Source: Sphingomonas sp. G-3-2-10 (GTDB lineage: Bacteria > Pseudomonadota > Alphaproteobacteria > Sphingomonadales > Sphingomonadaceae). From it: 64,000 bases of DNA. Both the position numbers and the translations under genes were made by a program. Of this stretch, positions 53,744-64,000 are shown one piece after another; position 1 is the stretch's first letter; every line of letters begins with the position of its first letter. Below the pieces are notes generated by a model. That model was given only the letters and a program-made list of their open reading frames with translations, was not told the DNA's origin and did no database searches. Location: NCBI RefSeq assembly GCF_012927115.1, contig NZ_JABBFY010000002.1:496001-560000 (forward strand), given 5' to 3'.

Positions 53744-54166
53744 CTATCCTTCGCGGTGATAGGGATGGTTGGCAAGGATCGACACCGATCGCCACAGCTG
53801 CTCGGCGAGCATCGCCCGCGCCATCATGTGTGGCCAGGTCGCGCGCCCGAACGACAGCAGCAGATCGGCCTTCGCGCGCTCCTCGTCGCCAAAGCCGTCC
53901 GCCGCACCGATCATGAACCGCGTCTCGCGAATCCCATCGTCGCGCCACGCGCCCAGCCGCTCGGCGATCACCCGCGACGAGAGATTCTCGCCGGTCTCGT
54001 CGAGCATCACGACGCGCGTCGCGCCTTCGATGGCCGGGATCTTCCCGCCCGTGTCAGGCAATTCGCTGACGCGCGTCGGCCAGGTGATTCGCTTCAGATA
54101 GCGATCCACCAGTTCGGCTTCGGGACTACGCCCGATCCGTCCCCTTGCAACGATATGGAGCAGCAT
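53744..54166 (-). CDS. rlmH: 23S rRNA (pseudouridine1915-N3)-methyltransferase
   Basis: 140 residues, a SPOUT methylase. The knot region FMIGAADGFGDEERAKAD holds the SAM site, and LSFGRATWPHMMARAMLAEQLWRSVSILANHPYH is the conserved C-terminal half. It modifies helix 69 of 23S rRNA. Six bases separate it from the envC start. Confidence 0.94.
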   Translation of the reverse strand: MLLHIVARGRIGRSPEAELVDRYLKRITWPTRVSELPDTGGKIPAIEGATRVVMLDETGENLSSRVIAERLGAWRDDGIRETRFMIGAADGFGDEERAKADLLLSFGRATWPHMMARAMLAEQLWRSVSILANHPYHREG

Positions 54167-54175
54167 TGGGCAGGC

Positions 54176-54394
54176 CTAGCCGTGAATTCCGGCGTCACGC
54201 CGGCTCCGGACCAGCCGAATCTTTCGGATCGGATTTGAACCCAGCGTGACAAGAAGCAACGCTAATAGGATCGACCGGATCCAGAGCGGGACACCGTCCC
54301 GATCGGGCAGGAAATAGAGCCCGATGCAGAAAAGCGTGACGACGAGGATCGAATAGCCCCATGCCGTCAGCGACTTTCTGGCATCGGCGGACAT
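54176..54394 (-). CDS. Small two-helix membrane protein
   Basis: 72 residues; hydrophobic segments about 12-29 and 38-52, and a basic tail (RKIRLVRSRRDAG). It lies between rsfS and rlmH in an otherwise conserved block. Function unknown. Confidence 0.6.
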   Translation of the reverse strand: MSADARKSLTAWGYSILVVTLFCIGLYFLPDRDGVPLWIRSILLALLLVTLGSNPIRKIRLVRSRRDAGIHG

Positions 54395-54403
54395 CGGAAT
54401 CGC

Positions 54404-54784
54404 TTACGCCTGACCTGCGTCGCCGAAGCCCCACATGCGCTCGAGATTGTAGAAGCTGCGCACTTCGGGGCGGAACAGATGGACGATCACGTCGCCCGCA
54501 TCGATCAGCACCCAGTCCGCCGTGGGCAAACCCTCGACGCGCGAGGAGCGGCCGAAATCGGTCTTGATCTTCTCGGCCAGCTTGTTGGCCATCGACGCGA
54601 CCTGACGCGTCGATCGGCCGCTTGCCACGACCATATAGTCGGCGATGCTGCTCTTTCCGGCGAGCGGGATCGAAACGATCTCGACCGCCTGATCGTCGTC
54701 CAGCGAGGAAAGCACGAGCTGGTGCAGCGCCTCGACGCCGGGATCGGCTTCGGGCGAACGCTGCACATGGGGTTGAGTGGCCAA
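54404..54784 (-). CDS. rsfS: Ribosomal silencing factor
   Basis: 126 residues from TTG 54784, chosen because AGGAG lies 7 bases upstream (an in-frame TTG at 54802 lacks a good site). The RsfS/Iojap fold shows LSSLDDDQAVEIVSIPLAGKSSIADYMVVASGRS, HDLIDAGDVIVHLF-type DWVLIDAGDVIVHLF and FYNLERMW. It blocks ribosome subunit joining when nutrients are low. It precedes the small membrane gene and follows nadD. Confidence 0.9.
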   Translation of the reverse strand: MATQPHVQRSPEADPGVEALHQLVLSSLDDDQAVEIVSIPLAGKSSIADYMVVASGRSTRQVASMANKLAEKIKTDFGRSSRVEGLPTADWVLIDAGDVIVHLFRPEVRSFYNLERMWGFGDAGQA

Positions 54785-54792
54785 GAGGACTC

Positions 54793-55455
54793 CTAGGGAC
54801 AAGACGCGTCTGTGCCGTTTCGTGATGGAGGCGGCGACAAATAACGCCGATGCCAGGCGGGGTCGGCGGCCCGAAGGCTCGTCGCCGAAGTCGGATCAGG
54901 GCGGAAGCGCAACAGCACGAGTGCCGGCAATCTCCATCGAGTCCAGTTCTTCGCCTGGCCTGCGGGCCGCACAGAGCGCCGCAGCCAACTCATCGCAGGA
55001 CTTGCGTGAGCACCTCTCTCATACCCCGGACGGGCGATTACCGCAATCGGAACCTGCCGGGCGATCCTGCGCCAGTTCTTCCATGCGTGGAACTGCGCCA
55101 GATTGTCCGCGCCCATCAGCCAGATGAAGCGATGTTTCGGATAGCTTCGCGGCAGCTTCGTCAGCGTATCGACGGTGTAGCGCGTCTTCAGCCTTTTCTC
55201 GATGGCAGTGGGGCGAATCGGCGCATGACGCGCCATCGCTCGCGCCGACGCCATCCGCGCCTCGAACGGCGCCATACCCTTTTGCGGCTTCAGTGGATTG
55301 CCCGGCGAGACCATCCACCACACTTCGTCCAGCCCCAGCGCGCGAATCGCATGGATCGAAAGCCGCCGATGGCCGCGATGCGCCGGATTGAACGAGCCGC
55401 CGAGAAGCCCGACCTTCTTCAAGGCCGGGTCTGGCCCGTGCCCCGCACGATCCAT
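54793..55455 (-). CDS. nadD: Nicotinate-nucleotide adenylyltransferase
   Basis: 220 residues from ATG 55455, or 209 from TTG 55422, whose TTGA overlaps the proA stop. The nucleotidyltransferase start [15 protein letters not shown] has the HxGH motif, and [19 protein letters not shown] matches the family; SRNGTDASC is the C-terminus. It makes nicotinate adenine dinucleotide in NAD synthesis. TTG is the more natural start by family length. Confidence 0.92.
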   Translation of the reverse strand: MDRAGHGPDPALKKVGLLGGSFNPAHRGHRRLSIHAIRALGLDEVWWMVSPGNPLKPQKGMAPFEARMASARAMARHAPIRPTAIEKRLKTRYTVDTLTKLPRSYPKHRFIWLMGADNLAQFHAWKNWRRIARQVPIAVIARPGYERGAHASPAMSWLRRSVRPAGQAKNWTRWRLPALVLLRFRPDPTSATSLRAADPAWHRRYLSPPPSRNGTDASCP

Positions 55456-56666
55456 TTGTAGGTGGTCAGCCCTTCGAGCGCGACCGGCCCGCGGGCATGG
55501 AGTCGCCCGGTCGAAATCCCGATCTCGGCGCCCAGCCCGAATTCGCCGCCATCGGCGAACTGGGTCGATGCGTTCCACATCACGATCGCGCTATCCACGG
55601 CGTTGAGGAAATGCTCGGCCACCGCCGCGTCGTCGGTCACGATCGCGTCGGTATGATGCGATCCGTGCGCAGCGATATGCGCGATCGCGGCATCCACGCC
55701 GTCGACCAGCTTCACCGACAGGATCGAATCGAGATATTCGGTATCCCAGTCCGCATCCGAGGCCGCCACCGCGCGCGGTTCGATCGCGCGGATTTGCTCG
55801 TCGCCGCGCAGTTCGCAGCCGGCATCGGCCAGCCCGGCAAGCACCGGCGCGGGATCGGCGAAGCTGCGGTCGATCAGCAGCGTCTCGGTCGCCCCGCAGA
55901 CCCCCGTCCGGCGCATCTTGGCGTTCAGCGCGATGGCGCGGGCCATCTCGGGGTCGGCGGCGGCATCGATATAGCTGTGGTTGATCCCGTCGAGATGCGC
56001 GAGCACCGGCACCTTGGCTTCGGCCTGCACCCGCGCGACCAGGCTCTTGCCCCCGCGCGGCACCACCAGATCAATCGCGCCCTCGGCCTGAAGCATCGCG
56101 CCCACCGCCGCGCGGTCGGTCGTCCCGACCAACTGGATCGCATCGGCCAGATCGCCCAGCCCGCGCGCCAGACTGGCATGAATCGCCCGGTTGCTGCGGA
56201 TCGCCTCGGATCCGCCGCGGAGGATCGCCGCATTGCCCGACATGAAGGCGAGCGCCCCCGCATCTGCGGTCACGTTGGGGCGGCTCTCATAGATGATGCC
56301 GATCACTCCGATCGGCACCCGCACGCGGGTCAGCACCATGCCGTTGGGCCGCTCGGCGCGGTCGATCACCTGCCCGACCGGATCGTCGAGCCGAGCGACG
56401 GCCTCGACTCCCGCCGCCATCGATTCGACACGCCCGGCATCCAGCTTCAGCCGGTCGAGCAAAGCGCCGCTCAGGCCATTGGCTTCGCCCGCCGCCATGT
56501 CCTCGGCATTGGCCGCGACGATCGCTTCGCGGTCCGCGCGGATCGCCGCCGCCGCCGCCAGCAGTGCATCGCGGCGGGTTGCGGTGCCGGTCGCGGCAAG
56601 GCGCAAGGCGGCCACGCGCGCGCGCGCGGCGAGACCTGCCATCAACGAAACTGAATCCTGCGTCAT
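55419..56666 (-). CDS. proA: Gamma-glutamyl phosphate reductase
   Basis: 415 residues. Second step of proline synthesis (glutamate-5-semialdehyde dehydrogenase). Conserved blocks: [59 protein letters not shown] (catalytic Cys), [12 protein letters not shown] and [27 protein letters not shown] [14 protein letters not shown]. Overlaps nadD. Confidence 0.95.
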   Translation of the reverse strand: MTQDSVSLMAGLAARARVAALRLAATGTATRRDALLAAAAAIRADREAIVAANAEDMAAGEANGLSGALLDRLKLDAGRVESMAAGVEAVARLDDPVGQVIDRAERPNGMVLTRVRVPIGVIGIIYESRPNVTADAGALAFMSGNAAILRGGSEAIRSNRAIHASLARGLGDLADAIQLVGTTDRAAVGAMLQAEGAIDLVVPRGGKSLVARVQAEAKVPVLAHLDGINHSYIDAAADPEMARAIALNAKMRRTGVCGATETLLIDRSFADPAPVLAGLADAGCELRGDEQIRAIEPRAVAASDADWDTEYLDSILSVKLVDGVDAAIAHIAAHGSHHTDAIVTDDAAVAEHFLNAVDSAIVMWNASTQFADGGEFGLGAEIGISTGRLHARGPVALEGLTTYKWIVRGTGQTRP

Positions 56667-56809
56667 CGCCCCGCGCTTAGCATCGCGACCGCGCAGCCGT
56701 CACCTGCCCCGGCGCAGGATATGAAATTGTCGCCCGCCAAGCTCAGCTAAGGCCGGTTTCGACAACGTTGCCTCTCGCGCGCTTTCGCCCGCTTTGCTAC
56801 CGGAGCCCC

Positions 56810-57877
56810 ATGTCGGGGGAATTCGAAGCAGCAGGCGGGATCGTCACCGGAGGCCTGATCGGCCGCGCGCTGGAACCGCGCGCCGGCGAGCATGGCGGCG
56901 AGGCGCACGGACCCGGCGCGCTCTGCCTCAATTGCGGCACCGCCTTGATCGGCCCGAATTGCCACCAGTGCGGTCAGTCCGGGCATGTCCATCGCTCCCT
57001 GGGCGCGATCGGGCACGAGATCCTCCACGGCGTCGCCCATTTCGAAGGCAAATTGTGGCGCACCCTGCCGCTGCTCGCCTGGCGTCCCGGCGAACTGACC
57101 CGCCGCTATGTCGAGGGCGAGCGCGCGCGCTTCGTCTCGCCGATGGCGATCTTCCTCTTCTCGATCTTCACGATGTTCGCGGTGTTCCAGATCGTCGGCT
57201 TGCAACCTCCGAGCGACATCAACACCGGTCTCGGCACCACCGAGATGATCGCCGAGATGCGCCAAGAAGCGGTCGATCGCCGCGCCGACTCCATCAAGGA
57301 ACGCGATGAGCGCAAGGCCGACGATCCGAAGCGCGCGCGCTACGAGAAACGAATCGCCGACGCCGAGGCCACGATCCGCCAGCTCGATTCGATCCCCAAG
57401 AGCGCAATCAACGGCCGCGCTCGCGTCACCCACATTCAGAGCGGCTGGTACGCGCTCGATCACGGGTTCGAGAAATGGCAGAAGAACCCGTCGCTGATGC
57501 TCTACAAGCTGCAGACCAGCGTCTATAAATTCTCGTGGCTGCTGATCCCGCTATCGCTGCCGTTCGTATGGCTGCTGTTCTTCTGGAAGCGGCAGTACCA
57601 TCTCTACGATCACACGGTGTTCATCACCTATTCGATCGCCTTCATGTCGCTGCTGTTCATCGTCATCACGCTGGCGAGCGCCATCGGCGTGTCGGAAGGC
57701 TGGATCGTCGCGGCAAGCCTGATCCTGCCCCCGCTTCATTTGCTCCGGCAGATGCAGCAGGCCTATTCGCTCCGCTGGTTGTCGGCGACGCTGCGAACGA
57801 TCGTGATGCTCTTCTTCATCACCATCATCGTCTCGATCTTCCTCACCCTGCTGGTCGTGATGGGCTCGCTAGGCTGA
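56810..57877 (+). CDS. DUF3667 membrane protein with N-terminal zinc ribbon
   Basis: 355 residues from ATG 56810 (GGAG just upstream). A zinc ribbon (CLNCGTALIGPNCHQCGQ, about 40-56) leads to HRSLGAIGHEILHGVAHFEGK, the DUF3667 signature. Four to five membrane helices follow, with a charged coiled insert (about 150-190). Function unknown. Divergent from proA, in isolation. Confidence 0.83.
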   Translation: MSGEFEAAGGIVTGGLIGRALEPRAGEHGGEAHGPGALCLNCGTALIGPNCHQCGQSGHVHRSLGAIGHEILHGVAHFEGKLWRTLPLLAWRPGELTRRYVEGERARFVSPMAIFLFSIFTMFAVFQIVGLQPPSDINTGLGTTEMIAEMRQEAVDRRADSIKERDERKADDPKRARYEKRIADAEATIRQLDSIPKSAINGRARVTHIQSGWYALDHGFEKWQKNPSLMLYKLQTSVYKFSWLLIPLSLPFVWLLFFWKRQYHLYDHTVFITYSIAFMSLLFIVITLASAIGVSEGWIVAASLILPPLHLLRQMQQAYSLRWLSATLRTIVMLFFITIIVSIFLTLLVVMGSLG

Positions 57878-57886
57878 GTCGCCTGC

Positions 57887-58252
57887 TCACCGGCACGGAT
57901 AACGCCGCTTCATGATCGCGTAGAAGGCCGTGCGCATGCTCATGCCGCGCTGCGCGGCGGGAATGCGTTCCAGCTCAGTGATGAACTCGTCCTGGCTCAT
58001 CGGTTTGTCGGCCGGCGGCGGGCAGCTATGCGGCTTGCGGCCCGCCTTCTGCGCCGCCGCCAGATCGGCGCGATAGCCCGCGCGAATATTCGCTACTTCA
58101 CCCCGCAGCAGCGCGATATCGGGCGATCCGATCGCCAATATTCCGCGCGCCCTGAGCGCGTGCACCTTGTCGAGGAATTCGGCCACGGTCATCGCGCTGG
58201 CCGGAACGGCGGTCACGCAAAGCAGAATGGCGGCGGCAACCAGTCGCTTCAT
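57887..58252 (-). CDS. Small secreted protein, unknown function
   Basis: 121 residues from ATG 58252 (a longer frame upstream lacks a start signal). Signal peptide 1-20 (MKRLVAAAILLCVTAVPASA). The mature part begins MTVAEFLDKVHALRARG and has KPHSCPPPAD and a C-terminal YPC, giving a likely disulfide. Some resemblance to Rap1a/Tai-type immunity proteins in the N-terminal part, but weak. It lies shortly after ftsH on the same strand. Confidence 0.68.
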   Translation of the reverse strand: MKRLVAAAILLCVTAVPASAMTVAEFLDKVHALRARGILAIGSPDIALLRGEVANIRAGYRADLAAAQKAGRKPHSCPPPADKPMSQDEFITELERIPAAQRGMSMRTAFYAIMKRRYPCR

Positions 58253-58310
58253 GCGAAAACCCCTCCCCGATCGTCTCGGGAAGGGTTGTTTCGCGCAACT
58301 ATGGCTGAAG

Positions 58311-60269
<1,959 letters not shown>

Positions 60270-60351
60270 TCGGATTCGGTACCTTTCCTCACCGCACTAG
60301 ATAGGCACCGGGCGGTTAATGGCAATGGAACAGCCCCGATCTTTGGGCCAA

Positions 60352-61338
60352 TCAGTGTGTCCGGCGAGGTGGAGCCGCCCGGAAATGCCATTCTCCGCGA
60401 ACCGGCCGCGCTTGCACATGGGCGATCGTGCCCCCGCTTCCGCCGGCCAGCGACGCCATCAGCCGCTCGAGTCCCTGATCGCGCCACGGGCCCGGCGATC
60501 CGCTGGCCGTCCGGACATGCGAGACCGCGCGATGGGTCAGCCGCCGCGCCAGTTCATGCGGCAGGCCTGCGGCGTCGAGCCACGCTTCCGCGCCCTCGAA
60601 CCGCAGCCGCGCCCCGGCCTCGCGATCGGCCGCCCAGGCCAGCGCCGCCTCGGCATCGCGCAAATTGCTCGCCGCATGTGCCAGCCGCTGCGCCAGCAGA
60701 TCGGGCGTCGCCGCGATCAGCGCGCGCATCCGGCTGCGGTCGAATCTCGGATCCTGGTTCGATGCATCCTCGGCGCAGGTCACGCCCGTCCGGCGCACGA
60801 CCAGCGCCAGTTCGCATCGCGCCCAGCCGAGCAGCGGCCGCACCAGTTCCACGCGCTCCGCCAGTTTCCGCGCCGGCCGCATCGCCGCAAGGCCGCCCAC
60901 GCCCGCGCCGCGCCGCGCCCGCATCAGGAAGGTTTCGGCGACATCGTCGCGCTGATGCGCCGTCGCGACCCACGGCATATCCGCTCCGGCCCATTCGGCG
61001 AGCGCGCGATAGCGCGCGGTCCGCGCCTGATCCTGAAGATTGCCCGGGCCGCGCCAGTCTGCCGGCAGGGCCAGCGTCGTATGGGGCACGCCGAGCCCTT
61101 CGCACAGCGCGGCGACCATCGCTGCCTCGCCCGCCCCTTCGGGCCGCAGCCCGTGATCGACCGTCGCCGCGCGCACCGCGACGGGATAGGCCGCTGCCGC
61201 CAGCACCAGCAGCGCCATGCTGTCCGGCCCGCCGGAAACCGCCACCCCGAGCAGGCGCTCGGGCGAAGGCGCTTCGCCGGTGATCGCTTCCAGATCGTTC
61301 CGAAACCGTTCGATCAGTTCGGAGTCGGAACGATCCAT
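60352..61338 (-). CDS. tilS: tRNA(Ile)-lysidine synthase
   Basis: 328 residues. The PP-loop SGGPDSMALL (35-44) activates ATP; the LRPEGAGEAA and HQRDDVAETFLMRARRGAG segments are conserved. It adds lysine to C34 of tRNA-Ile(CAU), an essential change. Shorter than the E. coli protein, as in many alphaproteobacteria. Confidence 0.94.
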   Translation of the reverse strand: MDRSDSELIERFRNDLEAITGEAPSPERLLGVAVSGGPDSMALLVLAAAAYPVAVRAATVDHGLRPEGAGEAAMVAALCEGLGVPHTTLALPADWRGPGNLQDQARTARYRALAEWAGADMPWVATAHQRDDVAETFLMRARRGAGVGGLAAMRPARKLAERVELVRPLLGWARCELALVVRRTGVTCAEDASNQDPRFDRSRMRALIAATPDLLAQRLAHAASNLRDAEAALAWAADREAGARLRFEGAEAWLDAAGLPHELARRLTHRAVSHVRTASGSPGPWRDQGLERLMASLAGGSGGTIAHVQARPVRGEWHFRAAPPRRTH

Positions 61339-61342
61339 TGCA

Positions 61343-62314
61343 TTACTTGCACTTGTGCTTGGCGCGCCCCGCGATCATCCCGGCGCGCATCTCGGCCGAG
61401 AGCGTCGCGCCATAGCCCTTGTCGAGCTCATTATAGACGCGGCAGATCTCGCTCGACGGTTTCTTCAGCTGCTCCAGCGCCTGCGCCAGATAATAGAGGC
61501 TGTCGGCCGCACGCTCGCCATTGGGGTTCTTCGTGTAATTGTCGAAGAAGGTCTTGGCCGCCAGGCTCGGTGCGCCGCCGTCCAGATAGGCGCGGCCCAG
61601 CAGGTTCGCGGCATAGCTGGCGCGGCGATGGTTCGGATATTTGGCGACGACCTGTTCCAGCTCCTTGCGGGCTTCGGGGTAGAATTTCCCCTCCCACAAG
61701 CGGAAGCCATAAACATAGCCGTTCTCGGCTGGATCGGTGCCGGCCGGCTTCTGTACGGCGGCCAGTCGCTCGGCGCGCGAAGCATCGGCGGAGGGCTTGG
61801 GCCCCGCCGGCGTCGTGGTCGTCGTGGTGCCGCCGCTGGTGGCCGGAGGCGTCGGACGCGGGGTCGGCCGGGTCGGCGTACGCGCCGGCTCCTCGATCAC
61901 CGGCTGTTCGGCTTCCCGCGTCGGAACCGAGCTGGCAGTGTCTTCCAGCGCCTTGATCCGCGCATCGGTCGAGCGCTTGTACGCAGCGAATGCGTCTTCC
62001 AGCAACCGGATGCGGTTCTGCGCCTGCTCGACCTGACCGGTCAGCGTTGCGATCTGCGATTCGAGCGCGGCGACGCGCTGCGTCAGATCGGCGATCGGGC
62101 TGCTCGCCGGAGCGCCCGGTACGCCATTGGCGGTCTCGGCGGTGATTTCGGGCTCGAAGGTCGCACCGGCCCCGCCGGGAAAGATCTTGCGCTGCACCGC
62201 GCGCATCTCGCGCTCCAGCCGGTCGACGCGCATCTCCAGCGCGCTTTGCGCCTGCGCCGGAACGGTATAGCCAAGAGCGGCGATCATCACCGCGACTGCA
62301 ACCAGAATACGCAT
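61343..62314 (-). CDS. cpoB: Tol-Pal system coordinator CpoB/YbgF
   Basis: 323 residues from ATG 62314. Signal peptide 1-22 (cleavage near AQA). A coiled coil (about 23-55, then 85-135) is followed by a Thr/Pro-rich linker and a TPR domain (about 190-323; YVYGFRLWEGKFYPEARKE, AANLLGRAYLDGGAPSLAA, ADSLYYLAQALEQL). The TPR is the Tol-Pal/PBP1B contact. Usual place next to tilS. Confidence 0.92.
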   Translation of the reverse strand: MRILVAVAVMIAALGYTVPAQAQSALEMRVDRLEREMRAVQRKIFPGGAGATFEPEITAETANGVPGAPASSPIADLTQRVAALESQIATLTGQVEQAQNRIRLLEDAFAAYKRSTDARIKALEDTASSVPTREAEQPVIEEPARTPTRPTPRPTPPATSGGTTTTTTPAGPKPSADASRAERLAAVQKPAGTDPAENGYVYGFRLWEGKFYPEARKELEQVVAKYPNHRRASYAANLLGRAYLDGGAPSLAAKTFFDNYTKNPNGERAADSLYYLAQALEQLKKPSSEICRVYNELDKGYGATLSAEMRAGMIAGRAKHKCK

Positions 62315-62381
62315 CGTCACACCCCCCGGTGCTGGATAGAATTGAACAAATTGACTGGCACGCATCACCTGACTCCCGCCT

Positions 62382-63329
62382 TTACGGCGTGGTCGTCGCA
62401 TTGCCAGCCGGGGATAGTACGGGCTGGGCCGGTGCAGGCGCGGCGGTCGCCGCGGTCGGACGCGGCCGAGGCGTCGGCGTCGCCGCCGGCCGGGTCGCGA
62501 TCGGACGCGGGGCCGCTGCCGCCGGGGTTCCGCTCGCGGCCGGCGATGGCGTCGCGCCGGGCTGGCCGCGCGTGCGCAGCGCATCGGCGCTCACTTCAAC
62601 GTCTACCGTCTGCGCGCCATCGGCCAGCGGTGCGACGTTCGATCCGTTCAGCGTCACCTGGATCAGATCCGGGCGAGCCGTGCGCGCGCGCGGATGATCG
62701 GCGTCGGCGGGCACGTCATAACGTTCGCCCGGCGCCATCTGCTTCTGGAACAGCACCTTGCCGGCGCCGTCGGTGACGCTCAGCCACACCGTATCGATCG
62801 CGATCAGCGCGACCTGGCCGCCGCCGACCGGAGCCGCGACGGCTTCATTGCCATCGGCAGAGGAATTCGATTCGACCGGGATCTCCAGCGTCTCGGGCGC
62901 AGCCGGACTGCCACGGAACAGGCTGGTGCCATAGAACAGGCCGACGCCGATCAGCGCCAGCACCGCGACCACCACGCTCGCCCAGATCAGCCCGCCCGGC
63001 GCGCCGCGGTCATTCTCCTCGAACTCGTACGATGGCGGCGGCGGGGCACGCTCATAGGTGCCGCCCAGCTCGCCGCGCAGTTCGCGCGCGATCGCCACTT
63101 CGTCGGCTCCCACCGCGCGGGCATAGGCCTTGGCAAAACCCAGTGCGTAGGTCGACGAGGGCAGCGACGCATAGTTCGACTTCTCGATCGCTTCGAGATG
63201 TCGCTGCGGGATACGGGTGTTCGCCGCGACCTCGGCAAGGTCGACCCCCTGCGCCTCGCGCGCAGCGCGCAGCTTCTCCCCGACGGTGGCCGGGAACAAG
63301 GTCGCCTCGGGTTCGGGCTCGCCTTCCAT
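62382..63329 (-). CDS. rodZ: RodZ-like helix-turn-helix membrane protein
   Basis: 315 residues. The cytoplasmic HTH_25-type domain (about 15-85) includes GEKLRAAREAQGVDLAEVA and RIPQRHLEAIEKSNYASLP, a MreB-binding form. One membrane helix lies about 112-132 and a DUF4115 periplasmic domain follows (VALIAIDTVWLSVTDGAGK). The C-terminal 65 residues are Pro/Ala-rich. It helps set cell shape with MreB. Confidence 0.88.
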   Translation of the reverse strand: MEGEPEPEATLFPATVGEKLRAAREAQGVDLAEVAANTRIPQRHLEAIEKSNYASLPSSTYALGFAKAYARAVGADEVAIARELRGELGGTYERAPPPPSYEFEENDRGAPGGLIWASVVVAVLALIGVGLFYGTSLFRGSPAAPETLEIPVESNSSADGNEAVAAPVGGGQVALIAIDTVWLSVTDGAGKVLFQKQMAPGERYDVPADADHPRARTARPDLIQVTLNGSNVAPLADGAQTVDVEVSADALRTRGQPGATPSPAASGTPAAAAPRPIATRPAATPTPRPRPTAATAAPAPAQPVLSPAGNATTTP

Positions 63330-63430
63330 TCTACTCTCCGGCGGCAGGGTTTACGGGGCCGCCCATGACGGGCGGTGTCGCCTGAGCAGGTGCGGCTGTC
63401 AACGCCGCGTTCAGCAAATCCAACGCCGGT

Positions 63431-64000
63431 TCAGGCCAGTTCGACGGAATGTTCCGACGCCCAGCCGCTCAGCGACTCGCGCAGTGATCCGGTCGGATGC
63501 GCCAGCGCCTCGCTCATATGCGCGACCAGCTTCTCGCGGTTCAGCGAACGGACCATCGCCTTGATCGGGCCGACCGCCGCCGGGGTGATCGAAAGCCGGT
63601 CGATCCCCAGCCCGATCAGCGCCATCGCTTCGAGAGGCCGCCCGCCCATCTCGCCGCACACCGCCACCTGCACGCCCGCCGCCTGCGCCTGTGCGGTCAC
63701 GCGCTTCAGGAAACGCAGGATCGACGGACTCAGCCAGTCGTAGCGCAGCGCCAGCTTGGGATGCGCGCGGTCGGCGGCGAACAGGAACTGGGTCAGGTCA
63801 TTGGTCCCGATCGACAGAAAATCGATCTTCGGCAACAGGATATCGAGCACCTCGGCCAGCGCCGGCACTTCGAGCATCGCGCCATAGCGGACTTCGCTGG
63901 GCAGCTTGTGTCCGCGCGCCGCCAGCCAGTTGCGCTGCGCTTCGAAGATCGCCTGCGCCGCTTCGAACTCCCAGGGTTCGGAAACCATCGGGAACATGAT
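63431..64000 (-). CDS. ptsP: PTS-Ntr enzyme I (phosphoenolpyruvate-protein phosphotransferase), C-terminal part
   Basis: About 190 residues in the window; the gene continues beyond it. PEP-binding C-terminal domain: YGAMLEVPALAEVLD, DFLSIGTNDLTQFLFAADR, and VAVCGEMGGRPLEAMALIGLG with the conserved Cys. Starts the nitrogen phosphotransferase chain, which controls nitrogen and potassium metabolism. GAF domain not seen. Confidence 0.92.
   Translation of the reverse strand: MMFPMVSEPWEFEAAQAIFEAQRNWLAARGHKLPSEVRYGAMLEVPALAEVLDILLPKIDFLSIGTNDLTQFLFAADRAHPKLALRYDWLSPSILRFLKRVTAQAQAAGVQVAVCGEMGGRPLEAMALIGLGIDRLSITPAAVGPIKAMVRSLNREKLVAHMSEALAHPTGSLRESLSGWASEHSVELA

Overview
The window is a chromosomal segment from a high-GC alphaproteobacterium. 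It most resembles a sphingomonad (Sphingomonas or a close relative). Supporting signs are the CcrM-type methyltransferase, the split PntA1/PntA2/PntB transhydrogenase, the rlmH-rsfS-nadD-proA and rodZ-cpoB-tilS-ftsH blocks, an alphaproteobacterial gene-transfer-agent (GTA) locus, and many small secreted proteins of the kind seen in this group. Family names come from reading motifs; no database search was run.

Layout. 1-5.6 kb (+): a coupled polyamine cluster (end of a spermidine-synthase-like gene, an FAD oxidoreductase, SpeD, a PLP D-amino-acid enzyme), then a secreted penicillin/AHL acylase. 5.6-10.5 kb (-): a four-gene overlapping operon (DUF4173 membrane protein, response regulator, histidine kinase, secreted protein whose signal peptide is frameshifted) and a Q/N-rich small protein. 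10.6-18.6 kb: dapF, a GST, a DUF2339 giant membrane protein, a DUF6456-like protein, an XRE regulator, tRNA-Val(TAC), a winged-helix regulator and a membrane protein. 18.7-22.1 kb (-): the transhydrogenase operon with an extra small gene inside it. 22.2-28.3 kb: a sigma-54 response regulator, DUF4253, folP, and ccrM with a striking upstream regulatory region.

28.3-41.3 kb is the accessory part. An OmpA-type porin is followed by a broken GTA cluster on the minus strand: C-terminal half of the terminase, intact portal, DUF6127 and prohead protease genes, a capsid gene fused by a large deletion to the tail end of the last tail gene, and DUF2793. The cluster is interspersed with unrelated genes: a cold-shock gene, a spermidine-synthase-like gene and three secreted proteins. 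The terminase is cut by a 3.2-kb IS1595-family transposon with 17-bp inverted ends. It carries passengers: a DUF3800 protein, a frameshifted membrane protein and two tiny coupled genes.

41.3-49.6 kb: NUDIX, a GH43 glycosidase with a possible LacI-type operator, an isonitrile-hydratase-like protein, the paired SO2930-type diheme cytochrome and beta-helix protein, a hemerythrin and a GT87-type glycosyltransferase, separated by palindromic repeats. 49.6-64 kb (mostly -): housekeeping blocks coq7-dsbB, ctpA-envC-rlmH-rsfS-nadD-proA, then ftsH-tilS-cpoB, a RodZ-like gene and the start of a ptsP fragment that runs off the window.

The most notable observations are the decayed GTA, the transposon with passengers, two related secreted genes that are each damaged, and the DnaA box / GANTC / TTAAC-dyad cluster in front of ccrM.
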